Assembly (NCBI GenBank): GCA_905214225.1
Contig: CAJMLL010000034.1
Coordinates: 1 to 24,924, forward strand
DNA from: an uncultured bacterium
GTDB taxonomy: Bacteria; Bacillota; Clostridia; Peptostreptococcales; Anaerovoracaceae
Direction of reading: 5' to 3'
Length of the DNA: 24,924 nucleotides
Part shown: in pieces, positions 1 through 6,900 of the stretch
Layout of the letters: every line of letters begins with the position of its first letter
Position numbering within the stretch: position 1 is the stretch's first letter
Program-made: the position numbers and the translations under genes
Notes under the pieces: model-generated
Databases searched by the model: none
The model's input: the letters and a program-made list of their open reading frames with translations, nothing else
What the model was told of the DNA's origin: nothing

Positions 1-13
1 ATTAACTTATATA

Positions 14-82
14 GACCGTAGAAGCGTTGAAAAATGAACGTTTTCGGACGGTCTGGTGGGGGTTCAAATCCCTCATTGCGCA
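14..82 (+). other. 3' end of a tRNA-like sequence (T-arm and acceptor strand)
   Basis: Bases 58-74 form a canonical T-arm: a five-base G stem, the seven-base loop TTCAAAT and the matching stem CCCTC. A seven-base acceptor-like strand (75-81) and a discriminator A (82) follow, without an encoded CCA. The upstream bases do not look like a D-arm or anticodon arm. They form a hairpin instead (GACCGT at 14-19 with ACGGTC at 48-53). The T-arm resembles those of tRNA-Leu or tRNA-Ser. I read it as the 3' tail of a tRNA, or an attachment-site duplicate left by integration beside one. A true long-variable-arm tRNA cut by the window edge is the alternative, and tmRNA is less likely. Confidence 0.4.
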
Positions 83-88
83 TTCTGT

Positions 89-123
89 AAGCCTTGGAAT
101 CACTCGGTTCCAGGGCTTTTTTT
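89..123 (+). terminator. Intrinsic terminator behind the tRNA-like end
   Basis: An 11-bp stem (AAGCCTTGGAA at 89-99 with TTCCAGGGCTT at 108-118, one T-G wobble) closes an 8-base loop and runs into seven T (117-123). This is a textbook rho-independent terminator. Its position 7 bases past the tRNA-like 3' end fits termination of a tRNA transcript. Confidence 0.8.
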
Positions 124-124
124 G

Positions 125-292
125 CTTGAGCGACATTTAAGCGACATTTTCAACGGAAGAACTGGTCAAGTGGGTGATATTTTAGGCGATCAGGATGCTT
201 TTGTTATAGATGTAGACGTGGCCGAAGATGATTGGGAAACTGATTTATTTAAACGGAATGACATTGCGGCGGTGATAAGAAGAGCGAGGTAA
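125..292 (+). pseudogene. Unrecognised acidic reading-frame tail, probably a gene remnant
   Basis: An open frame ends at 292 after an acidic stretch containing GDILGDQDAF and AEDDWETDLF. The frame has no convincing start: its only long extension runs back through the terminator and tRNA-like end, which cannot be coding. I therefore read it as the 3' remnant of a small gene joined to the tRNA-like end by integration or deletion. I recognise no family. The next gene begins 46 bases downstream, so the two may once have been co-transcribed. Confidence 0.25.
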
Positions 293-338
293 CAATCTAA
301 CGTTAACTACAGAATCAGTTATTTAGGAGATGACGCAA

Positions 339-539
339 ATGAAAGTATCTGAAATTCTGCCTTTCCTTAATCACGATGTTGTCATATGCGATATTGACGA
401 TCAGTGCTTCAAAGGGTATATTACGAATTTTGTTGATGAGTTTGAAGCATCGTCAGGAAAAATGGAGATAGAAGCAGATCTGGGTGAAGTCTTATTAGGT
501 ATTCCAATTGATGAAATAAAATCAATTAAGTATGCGTAG
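339..539 (+). CDS. Small acidic protein of unknown function
   Basis: This frame encodes 66 residues. The start is set at ATG 339 rather than the upstream ATG at 330, because AGGAGA (325-330) overlaps the upstream codon and stands 8 bases before 339. The product is acidic and rich in alternating hydrophobic residues (for example DVVICDID and IEADLGEVLL). That pattern fits a small beta-barrel or Sm/SH3-like fold, but this is a guess from composition. There is no signal peptide or membrane segment. It lies in an AT-rich patch of small and broken frames, a setting common for cargo or immunity-type genes of integrated elements. No function is assigned. Confidence 0.5.
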   Translation: MKVSEILPFLNHDVVICDIDDQCFKGYITNFVDEFEASSGKMEIEADLGEVLLGIPIDEIKSIKYA

Positions 540-562
540 AATCTCAAGGCGGGGTTAAGACG

Positions 563-634
563 ATGGAACCGGATCTGGAAACAATTCTGAAACAAATCAT
601 AAGAGGAGATCAAGCTAATGCTCGTGTCGAATAA
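563..634 (+). pseudogene. 23-codon fragment between small ORFs
   Basis: ATG 563 opens 23 codons (MEPDLETILKQIIRGDQANA, then RVE) ending at TAA 632-634. The amphipathic helix-like content looks like the N-terminus of a longer protein, and AAGGCGGGG lies upstream at 546-554. No continuation is obvious. It may be a truncated gene or a chance frame. It is listed because its neighbours on both sides are also small and partly broken. Confidence 0.2.
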
Positions 635-696
635 TCCAGCAAGGACAAGATCGTCGGCATAGTCAATAAGGTGAGATGATCAAGGAGAGGGGAAAA

Positions 697-849
697 ATGA
701 ATCAAAAGAATGATGATTTTCAATCGCTTATTTCTTACATTAAGAAGGCTGACGATGAATCTCTAGTCAATCTGCCGTACTACCTGATAAAATAATTAGC
801 AACCGAGGATGTACGAGCACACTATGAAGAGCTTATTCAGGAAATCTGA
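697..849 (+). pseudogene. Small gene interrupted by an in-frame TAA
   Basis: A good ribosome binding site (AAGGAGAGGGG, 683-693) precedes ATG 697. The frame encodes 32 residues (beginning MNQKNDDFQSLISYIKKADD) and stops at TAA 793-795. The same frame then stays open for another 17 codons (LATEDVRAHYEELIQEI) to TGA 847-849. The charged, helical character continues across the stop. The simplest reading is one small helical protein of about 50 residues split by a nonsense change. The 32-residue version could still be made. Family unknown. Confidence 0.4.
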
Positions 850-885
850 TCTCTGAGTTAATTGAAGATCGTGCTTCACGGAGAC

Positions 886-995
886 GGCGGAGTCGGAAGC
901 GTGAGCATGCGCGAAAGGAGCCGGGAGGCGTTCCAGGCGTAGGCTGCGTTCAGCTCGCAGAAAAAGCTTGGAGATCTGTCAACAAAAACTCCCAC
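886..995. repeat. Copy 1 of a ~110-bp dispersed repeat
   Basis: This 110-base stretch begins GGCGGAGTCG and ends AACAAAAACTCCCAC. It matches 24743-24853 in the same orientation, with about a dozen differences including one single-base indel (roughly 89% identity by eye). The indel and a stop codon in copy 1 argue against a shared protein. In both places a TATAAT hexamer follows about 50-57 bases downstream. The element is therefore probably an intergenic sequence that sits ahead of transcription units. No terminal inverted repeats or target duplications are evident. Confidence 0.75.
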
Positions 996-1028
996 TACCT
1001 TTTGACGCCATCAAGGTATTGCTAACAG

Positions 1029-1057
1029 CTGGCAAGTTCAGAGAACTATAGTATAAT
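1029..1057 (+). promoter_or_regulatory. Sigma-70-type promoter for the acetyltransferase gene
   Basis: CTGGCA (1029-1034, four of six matches to TTGACA) and a perfect TATAAT (1052-1057) are separated by 17 bases. They sit about 47 bases before the acetyltransferase start. Confidence 0.6.
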
Positions 1058-1103
1058 ATCCTTGTACGTCAATTTTGATATGAATTAATTCAGGGGTAAG
1101 AAA

Positions 1104-1697
1104 ATGAGTTATATAGATATTCTTAAGGGCGATCAGCCTTACGTGATTAATAACATGAAAATTCCGCAGTCGGTGCAGAAGCAGAGCCACGAACTCTGCT
1201 GGAAGATCAATCATCTGCCGCCGGAGAAGGAAGATGAGAAGCGTGAAGCCATGCAGAAGCTTTTTGGCGAGGTGCATGATTATACCTTTATCATGCCGGA
1301 ATTTCACTGTGATTATGGATTCAACATTTATTTTCACGGGAATGCGTTTGTAAACTATAACGCGGTATTTCTGGACACGTCGCCGATCCATATCGGTAAT
1401 AACGCCTTCATCGCGCCGGGTGCGGTGCTGAGCTGCGCGGGTCATTCCATCGACAAAGAGCAGAGGGCAAGGGGAATCAGCACTTCTGCGCCGATTACTC
1501 TTGAGGATGATGTCTGGCTGGGTGCACGTGTCACGGTAATCGGCGGTGTCACAATCGGCCAGGGCTCGGTCATCGGTGCGGGAAGTGTGGTTACGAAGGA
1601 TATTCCGGCTGGCGTTGTTGCGGCAGGAACTCCATGCCGTGTGATCAGAGAGATTACGGAAAAGGACCGTCTGGAATTAACATACAGAGAGGAGTAA
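1104..1697 (+). CDS. Maltose/galactoside-type O-acetyltransferase (hexapeptide repeat family)
   Basis: The 197-residue product matches the size of sugar O-acetyltransferases (Maa/LacA/NodL type). These cytoplasmic trimers move an acetyl group from acetyl-CoA to a sugar hydroxyl. The N-terminal ~55 residues form the helical cap. From about residue 70 the sequence has the isoleucine-rich left-handed beta-helix repeats (IHIGNNAFIAPGAV, then ITLEDDVWLGARVTVIGGV). The catalytic histidine is H114 in CAGHSIDKEQR. The C-terminus has the usual AAGTPCRVIREI acetyl-CoA-binding stretch. The start follows AGGGGTAAG. A small gene begins 4 bases after its stop, so the two form an operon. The sugar substrate cannot be told from sequence. 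Confidence 0.9.
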   Translation: MSYIDILKGDQPYVINNMKIPQSVQKQSHELCWKINHLPPEKEDEKREAMQKLFGEVHDYTFIMPEFHCDYGFNIYFHGNAFVNYNAVFLDTSPIHIGNNAFIAPGAVLSCAGHSIDKEQRARGISTSAPITLEDDVWLGARVTVIGGVTIGQGSVIGAGSVVTKDIPAGVVAAGTPCRVIREITEKDRLELTYREE

Positions 1698-1701
1698 GAG
1701 A

Positions 1702-1956
1702 ATGTTTCATTTACATTTTGGGAAGAAACCGGAGAAGAATCCGGCCTATGAACGGATGATGAGGCTTCGGACACTGCTCTTTAATGTGCCGGGAGCGACG
1801 AATGAGTTTGGCGCTGCGCTGTGCCAGGAGATTCGAAGCGATGATCAGCAGAAGGTGATCGACTATCTGGAGGCAAATCCGGACGTGAATGCGGACGACA
1901 TTCTGGATTTTGTGACCCGGGAAGTTTTTCAGCATCAGGCGGAGCTTGAGAAATAG
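1702..1956 (+). CDS. Small hypothetical protein co-transcribed with the acetyltransferase
   Basis: This gene encodes 84 residues behind GAGGAG, only 4 bases after the acetyltransferase stop. The product is soluble and helical, with no signal peptide. A basic N-terminus (FGKKPEKNP) precedes two amphipathic segments (around residues 19-50 and 52-80). I do not recognise the family. The tight coupling to the acetyltransferase and the downstream terminator make it a real gene closing a two-gene operon. Confidence 0.7.
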   Translation: MFHLHFGKKPEKNPAYERMMRLRTLLFNVPGATNEFGAALCQEIRSDDQQKVIDYLEANPDVNADDILDFVTREVFQHQAELEK

Positions 1957-2003
1957 CGGAATGAGTCTGGCGATTCATTTATCTGAAATTGAAAAAACAA
2001 CAA

Positions 2004-2039
2004 AAAAGCCGTGGCAGCTGATGAATCTGCGCGGCTTTT
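2004..2039. terminator. Bidirectional-looking terminator between convergent genes
   Basis: AAAAGCCG (2004-2011) pairs with CGGCTTTT (2032-2039). An inner GCAG/CTGC step and a short bulge lead to a loop around 2018-2026. The stem has A-runs on one side and T-runs on the other, so it can end transcription from either strand. It serves the acetyltransferase operon and the convergent 34-codon frame. Confidence 0.75.
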
Positions 2040-2084
2040 CTGCTGTTGTCATTTTCAGTCTATGCTTGTTACTGAAACAGAAAA

Positions 2085-2189
2085 CTATGCATCACGTTTC
2101 TTTTTTGTGATGACGACGCACAGTGTTGCAAGTGCTGCGGAAATAGCGGCAATGGTGCTGATGATCAGTGCAATTTTCTTCTTATCCAT
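2085..2189 (-). CDS. 34-residue single-pass membrane peptide
   Basis: The minus strand encodes 34 residues (start ATG at 2189-2187, stop TAG at 2087-2085). They form a single hydrophobic helix flanked by charges: MDKKK, then IALIISTIAAISAALATLCV, then ITKKKRDA. This KKK, membrane span, KKKR plan is common in very small membrane proteins of Clostridia. The stop is about 45 bases from the shared terminator at 2004-2039. The weak point is translation start: a strong AAGGAGGTG (minus strand, 2251-2259) lies about 60 bases upstream, while only GGCGG is nearby. Plausible but unproven. Confidence 0.45.
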   Translation of the reverse strand: MDKKKIALIISTIAAISAALATLCVVITKKKRDA

Positions 2190-2528
2190 ATCTTATGGCA
2201 GGATCCGCCGTCGTGGAATCGTTGTTTTTTGTGGCGGTTTCTACTGCCCTCACCTCCTTGATAAGGTCAGATTAGCATACTGAGCCGCTTAAGTAAACCA
2301 TCATTTTAGAGATTTTTCTGAGTGCTTATTGTTGTTTTTACTGTATGCGTAATAAGAGTGAAATATCTTGCGTTTATCTTTTGCCTGATGATATTTATGT
2401 TGTAAAAAGGGTCATCTAATCACACAGATAACATATATGATGGGTACAATATAGGGCAGTTGTGGAGGAAATGCACACGGAAAACAAGAGGAGCAGGATA
2501 ACTGACGGGAAGGAAGTTTTTCATATAC
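2190..2528. other. Intergenic AT-rich stretch between divergent genes
   Basis: I see no gene here. The stretch separates the minus-strand 34-codon frame from the plus-strand DUF1287 gene, so it should hold divergent promoters. It has a strong Shine-Dalgarno-like sequence on the minus strand (2251-2259) and a TACAAT hexamer on the plus strand (2445-2450) about 79 bases before the next start, without a clear -35. Many TA-rich steps occur between 2284 and 2410. No riboswitch or strong hairpin is evident. Confidence 0.4.
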
Positions 2529-3305
2529 ATGAGCAGTAATTCAAAGGTTAAGAAGGACAGGGAAGAGCGCGAGGCAAGGCTGAAACGGATCAGACAGGCC
2601 AGAAAGAAACGCCACAGAAGAATGTTTATCCGGACGCTGGTGATCGTCCTGGTTCTGGTCGGGGCTGCAGGGGGACTGGCGCACAAGGCGATGGAAAAGT
2701 CAGGATCGGGCACTGCTAAGGCGAAGACCAGTACAGCGTCTGCAAAGAAGAAATATAATGACCCGGCTGCAAATGAATATAAATCGAAGGTGGATAAGAA
2801 CCACGATGGAATTGATGATCAGACGGAGATTCTGCAAGGTGCGCTGAAGTATGTGAAGACGAAGCCGCATTATCAGAGCGAATATTATCAGGGAGGCTGG
2901 CCGACGGACGGAAACGGCGTCTGCACGGATGTGGTCAATTATGCCCTGCTGAATGCGGGATATAACATGCATACGCTGGTGAACAGGGATATTGAGAAAC
3001 ATCCCGGATGGTACACTTCGGTTTCGGTTCCGGATTCTAATATCGACTTCCGCCGCGTGGAGAATCTTTATGCCTATCTGAAGCACCACGCCAAGTCGCT
3101 GACAACGAACATTCACGATACGGACCAGTGGCAGGGCGGCGACATCGTTGTGTTCAAGGAGCATATCGGTGTGGTTTCCGCAAAGCGTGACAAGAAGGGC
3201 ATTGCCTATATTATCCACAACGGAAAACCGACTCAGAAGAGCTATATCCAGGATATTCTGCCGAAGAAAGAGAAGGAGATCATCGGGCATTTCCGGATTT
3301 CCTAG
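2529..3305 (+). CDS. Membrane-anchored DUF1287 protein (NlpC/P60-like)
   Basis: The product has 258 residues. A strongly basic N-terminus (1-31) and one membrane helix (about 33-50) leave the rest outside the cell. A KNHDGIDDQ stretch (90-98) resembles a calcium-binding loop of the EF-hand/dockerin type. The C-terminal DUF1287 domain (about 115-258) carries the conserved GVCTDVV with C132, NIDFRRVENL, QGGDIVVF and EHIGVVS with H212, then H230. This cysteine-histidine arrangement is that of NlpC/P60-related cell-wall hydrolases, but no DUF1287 substrate is known to me. The start follows GGGAAGGAAG at a somewhat long spacing. It ends 131 bases before the corrinoid operon and is probably separate from it. 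Confidence 0.8.
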   Translation: MSSNSKVKKDREEREARLKRIRQARKKRHRRMFIRTLVIVLVLVGAAGGLAHKAMEKSGSGTAKAKTSTASAKKKYNDPAANEYKSKVDKNHDGIDDQTEILQGALKYVKTKPHYQSEYYQGGWPTDGNGVCTDVVNYALLNAGYNMHTLVNRDIEKHPGWYTSVSVPDSNIDFRRVENLYAYLKHHAKSLTTNIHDTDQWQGGDIVVFKEHIGVVSAKRDKKGIAYIIHNGKPTQKSYIQDILPKKEKEIIGHFRIS

Positions 3306-3366
3306 GCGGAATGCGTTATAGGAATCTTCTATAGGAAAAGATCGCCGGGCAGAGGGAGCGGTTTTA

Positions 3367-3403
3367 TGTTACACTGTTATGATGAGTCAGATGGACAGTA
3401 ACA
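3367..3403. promoter_or_regulatory. Inverted repeat upstream of the corrinoid operon
   Basis: TGTTAC (3367-3372) is mirrored by GTAACA (3398-3403). The arms extend as TGTTACACTGT against ACAGTAACA with a two-base bulge. A TATGAT hexamer (3378-3383) lies inside, so the repeat brackets a possible -10 element, although no -35 is convincing. It may be an operator or an mRNA hairpin. The 131-base gap to the previous gene contains no cobalamin aptamer (no GCCACTG or AGTCAGGAGACCTGCC-type boxes). Confidence 0.35.
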
Positions 3404-3436
3404 TGGTATTCAGACAGAAGTTTTCAGGGAGCAGAT

Positions 3437-4552
3437 ATGGTGAGCAGAGGCTCGGGTTCAGACAGAAAACAGACAAGTGAAGCAGGTATTCAGAAGCTGC
3501 AGGATCGTTCCAGGCAGGACTGGAGACAAACACAGAAGAGAAGGCGGTCGCGTTATACGGCGGTCTTTCTTTTGCTGTTTCTGGGCCTTGCCGTTGTCAC
3601 GGTGATCTCTGTGAACACGGGAAATATGCAGATTTCTCTGGGAGAGCTGATTCGGGCAGTTTTTCTGAAGCAGGGCAGAGTGGATGTTCTGAATATTCTC
3701 TGGACGATCCGGCTTCCGAGGATTCTGACCGGAATGCTGCTGGGGGGAGCGATTTCCCTCTCTGGATTCCTGCTGCAGACGTTTTTTGAGAATCCGATTG
3801 CGGGGCCTTTTGTACTGGGAATTTCTTCTGGGTCCAAGATGGCGGTTGCGATTGTGATGATTCTTCTTATGAATCGCGTATCGCGCCTGGGTTCCGGTGT
3901 GCTGGTGATTGCGGCCTTTGCCGGGGCGCTGGCGGCGACGGGTCTGGTGCTTTTATTTTCGCAGTGGATCAGAAATGCGGCAGCGCTGCTTCTGGCAGGC
4001 ATTATGATCGGATATATCTGCAGCGCGGTGACGGATTTTCTGACGACCTTTGCGAAGGATTCGGATGTGGTGAATCTGCACGGCTGGTCCATGGGATCGT
4101 TTTCAGGAATGAGCTGGCAGGATGTCCGGGTGTCGGGAATGATTGTTCTTGCGGCATCGCTTCTGACTTTTCTGCTGTCCAAGCCGATCGGGGCATATCA
4201 GCTTGGAGAGGCGTATGCGGCCAGCATGGGCGTGAATATCCGCAGATTCAGAGCTGAGATTATTCTCCTTTCCAGCCTGCTGTCCGGGTGCGTGACGGCC
4301 TTTGCCGGGCCGATTTCTTTTGTCGGCATCGCGGTGCCTTTCCTTGCGAAGCGTATGCTGGGAACGTCAAGGCCGATTCTGGTGATTCCGGCATCCTTCC
4401 TGACAGGGTCGCTGTTCTGCATGATCTGCGACCTGATTGCGAGGACCGCCTTTGCGCCGACGGAGCTGAATATCAGCACGGTGACGTCGATTTTCGGAGC
4501 ACCGATTGTTCTTTACATCATGCTGCAGAGAAGGAGGATGCGTCATGCCTAG
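3437..4552 (+). CDS. btuC: FecCD-family ABC permease (BtuC-like)
   Basis: The 371-residue product is a membrane permease of the BtuC/FhuB/FecCD family, which imports corrinoids, haem or iron-siderophore. A charged cytoplasmic N-terminus of ~42 residues precedes about ten hydrophobic segments. Family marks include SLGELIRAV, the RLPRILTGMLLGGAISLSG segment, PIAGPFVLGISSG and a C-terminal FGAPIVLYIML. It is the first gene of a unit that is otherwise corrinoid synthesis, and its stop overlaps the ATPase start, so a permease-ATPase pair is certain. No binding protein is adjacent. A matching lipoprotein is encoded about 19 kb downstream. Corrinoid is the likely cargo by context, but haem or another tetrapyrrole cannot be excluded. 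Confidence 0.85.
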   Translation: MVSRGSGSDRKQTSEAGIQKLQDRSRQDWRQTQKRRRSRYTAVFLLLFLGLAVVTVISVNTGNMQISLGELIRAVFLKQGRVDVLNILWTIRLPRILTGMLLGGAISLSGFLLQTFFENPIAGPFVLGISSGSKMAVAIVMILLMNRVSRLGSGVLVIAAFAGALAATGLVLLFSQWIRNAAALLLAGIMIGYICSAVTDFLTTFAKDSDVVNLHGWSMGSFSGMSWQDVRVSGMIVLAASLLTFLLSKPIGAYQLGEAYAASMGVNIRRFRAEIILLSSLLSGCVTAFAGPISFVGIAVPFLAKRMLGTSRPILVIPASFLTGSLFCMICDLIARTAFAPTELNISTVTSIFGAPIVLYIMLQRRRMRHA

Positions 4553-5714
4553 GACAGAGGGAAGGGGCCCTGAAAAAGAGACTGCCGCGCTGGAATTGCA
4601 GGAGGTCTGCGCGGGATATGGAAAGAGAACCATCGTCGGACCGGTCAGCCTCAGAATTCCGAGAGGCAGGATTACCACACTGATCGGGCCGAACGGAGCC
4701 GGAAAATCTACGCTGTTAAAGAGCATCACCAGAGAGCTTCCCCTGCTGTCCGGAAAGATTCTTCTGTTTGGAAAGGACATGCAGGGCCTGTCACAGAGGG
4801 AGATCGCGTCGGAAATCGCCGCGGTTCTGACGGAGCGGATCCATCCGGAACTCCTGACCTGCCGGGATATCGTTGCCGTGGGCCGCTATCCGTATACGGG
4901 AGCCTTTGGTCTGCTGACGGATGAAGATGAGAAGAAAATCGACCAGGCACTGAAAGACGTTCATGCGGAGGAAATTGCGGACCGGGATTTTGAACAGATC
5001 AGCGACGGCCAGAAACAGAGGATTCTCCTTGCGCGTGCGCTTTGTCAGGAGCCGGACCTGCTGATTCTGGACGAGCCGACCTCATACCTGGACATCAAGT
5101 ACAAGCTGGATCTTCTGACGGTGCTGCAGGAAATGACAAGAAGCCGGGGAATGACGGTGGTGATGTCGCTTCACGAGATCGATCTGGCGCAGAAAGTATC
5201 GGATCTGGTGGTGTGTGTCGGAAACCGGGGGCAGCTGAAGGCCGGGGCTCCGGAGGAGATTTTCCGGAAAGACACGATCCGCGAGCTGTACGGCATGGAA
5301 CATGGCTTTTACGATGCACTGTTCGGCACCGTGGAGTTCAGGGAGCAGGGACAAAGGAAGAAGCGGCCAGAGGTCATCGTCCTGTCTGCCGGAGGAACGG
5401 GTGTGGCGGTTTACCGGAAACTGCAGAAGCAGAAGGTCAGCTTTTCGGCGGGGCTTCTGAGTGAAGCGGATGTGGATTACCATCTGGCCAGGGAATTGTC
5501 CACTGAAACGGTTGTCGTTCCGGCTTTTCAGACGGCGGATGACGAGCAGATTCAGCGGACTGAGAAGGCGATTGATCAGGCTGCCTGTGTCATTGACGCC
5601 GGTGTGCCGGAGGGCATGCAGACTCCGAAGGAACTTGAGCAGCTGGAAGCCTATGCGGAGAAGGCAGGAAAACGCGTAACGCCGCAGGAGTTTTTCCGTG
5701 TGAGGGAGAAATAA
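4545..5714 (+). CDS. btuD: BtuD-like ABC ATPase with an extra C-terminal domain
   Basis: The start is ATG 4545, behind AGGAGG and overlapping the permease stop. The product has 389 residues, well above the usual ~260. Residues 1-~255 form the ATPase: Walker A GPNGAGKST (48-56), signature ISDGQKQR (a variant of LSGGQ), Walker B LLILDEPTSYLD and the switch histidine in SLHEID. The GRYPY segment is typical of FecE/BtuD importers. Residues ~264-389 are an additional soluble domain with an alpha/beta pattern (VIVLSAGGTGVAVYRKL, then VVVPAF, then CVIDAG). I do not recognise its function. It powers the adjacent permease, and cbiD follows 13 bases later. Confidence 0.9.
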   Translation: MPRTEGRGPEKETAALELQEVCAGYGKRTIVGPVSLRIPRGRITTLIGPNGAGKSTLLKSITRELPLLSGKILLFGKDMQGLSQREIASEIAAVLTERIHPELLTCRDIVAVGRYPYTGAFGLLTDEDEKKIDQALKDVHAEEIADRDFEQISDGQKQRILLARALCQEPDLLILDEPTSYLDIKYKLDLLTVLQEMTRSRGMTVVMSLHEIDLAQKVSDLVVCVGNRGQLKAGAPEEIFRKDTIRELYGMEHGFYDALFGTVEFREQGQRKKRPEVIVLSAGGTGVAVYRKLQKQKVSFSAGLLSEADVDYHLARELSTETVVVPAFQTADDEQIQRTEKAIDQAACVIDAGVPEGMQTPKELEQLEAYAEKAGKRVTPQEFFRVREK

Positions 5715-5727
5715 GAAGGAGCTGGGC

Positions 5728-6891
5728 ATGGATGAAGTGGTAAGAAATGGAAGTAAAATGCTGCGCCTGGGCTTCACGACGGGAACCTGTGCGGCGCTGG
5801 CTTCATCGGGAGCTCTTCAGCTTCTTCTGACGGGACGGGTTCCGGAAAGGCTGAATATTGTCACGCGGAAAGGGATTTCTGTATCTGTTTCGCCGGAGGA
5901 AGCCGGATTCCGGGATGAAGGGAAAACAACCGCCTACTGCCTGATAAAAAAGGACGCGGGCGATGATATCGACGCGACGGACGGCGCTCTGATCGGGGCG
6001 GAAGTGTCCCTGACGGAAAAGCCGGGAATTTCGATTGACGGGGGGGAAGGCGTCGGCAGGGTGACGAAGCCGGGCCTGGACCAGCCGGTTGGGGCGGCGG
6101 CGATCAATACCGTGCCACGGCAGATGATCCGGGAGTCTCTGGAAGCCTGTGCGCGTCAGCTGGACTATCCCCTTGAAAAACGCGGCGCAGCCGCGGTGAT
6201 TTTTGTCCCGGAAGGAAGGGAAATCGCAGAAAAGACCTTCAATCCGCATCTGGGCATCACCGGAGGAATTTCGATTCTGGGAACGACCGGGATCGTGGAG
6301 CCGATGAGCGAGCAGGCGCTGGTGGACACCATCGAAGTAGAGATGAAGCAGAAGAGAACTGGCGCAGGGGACGTGATTCTGGTGCCGGGTAATTACGGAG
6401 AGACCTTCCTTCAGCAGGGGCATCTGGGAAATGTTCTGGACCATGCGCCTCTGGTGCAGTGCTCCAATTTCATCGGCGACGCGGTGGATATCGCGGTAAA
6501 CTGTGGCTTTCAGCGGGTTCTTCTGACCGGACACATCGGAAAGCTCGTGAAACTGGCCGGCGGGATGATGAACACCCATTCCCGTATGGGAGACTGCCGG
6601 ATGGAGATCCTGACTGCGCATGCGGTCTGCGCGGGGGCAGACCAGAAGACCTGTCAGAAGCTGATGCAGTGCGCGGTTACCGATGAGGCGGTGAGGATCC
6701 TGGAAGAGGCCGGCGTATTTCCAGAGGTCATGGAAGCGCTGCTTCAGAAAATCCAGCATCATCTGGACCGGAGAGCGGAAAACAGGCTGAAAATCGGTGC
6801 GGCGGTCTACCAGGGCGAACGGCTGCTGGGGCTGACGGAGACAGCAGAGAAAATACTGAAGGAATGGAATGTGCAGATTCCGGAAAAATAG
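5728..6891 (+). CDS. cbiD: Cobalt-precorrin-5B C1-methyltransferase CbiD
   Basis: The 387 residues match CbiD, which adds the C1 methyl group in the anaerobic corrin pathway using S-adenosylmethionine. The family hallmarks are present: LGFTTGTCAALAS at the N-terminus, VTKPGLDQPVGAAAIN, the FNPHLGITGGISILGTTGIV segment, and the long LTGHIGKLVKLAGGMMNTHS stretch. The start follows GAAGGAG. The protein is cytoplasmic. It lies 13 bases after the ATPase and 9 bases before cbiF. CbiD does not look like the canonical methyltransferases that follow, so its identification rests on these motifs and on the operon. Confidence 0.95.
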   Translation: MDEVVRNGSKMLRLGFTTGTCAALASSGALQLLLTGRVPERLNIVTRKGISVSVSPEEAGFRDEGKTTAYCLIKKDAGDDIDATDGALIGAEVSLTEKPGISIDGGEGVGRVTKPGLDQPVGAAAINTVPRQMIRESLEACARQLDYPLEKRGAAAVIFVPEGREIAEKTFNPHLGITGGISILGTTGIVEPMSEQALVDTIEVEMKQKRTGAGDVILVPGNYGETFLQQGHLGNVLDHAPLVQCSNFIGDAVDIAVNCGFQRVLLTGHIGKLVKLAGGMMNTHSRMGDCRMEILTAHAVCAGADQKTCQKLMQCAVTDEAVRILEEAGVFPEVMEALLQKIQHHLDRRAENRLKIGAAVYQGERLLGLTETAEKILKEWNVQIPEK

Positions 6892-6900
6892 GAGGAGAAT

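Noticed and set aside
1..82. 3' end of tmRNA (ssrA)
   Set aside because: TTTCGGAC resembles the tmRNA 3' region, but the spacing to the T-arm is too long and the acceptor strand does not match the usual CTCCA end.
2011..2283. 90-codon plus-strand frame after the acetyltransferase operon
   Set aside because: It starts inside a terminator hairpin, has no binding site, and overlaps a better minus-strand peptide.
3306..3436. Possible cobalamin riboswitch before the permease gene
   Set aside because: The gap is only 131 bases and lacks the conserved GCCACTG and AGTCAGGAGACCTGCC-type boxes. GAGTCAGATGG is only a chance partial match.
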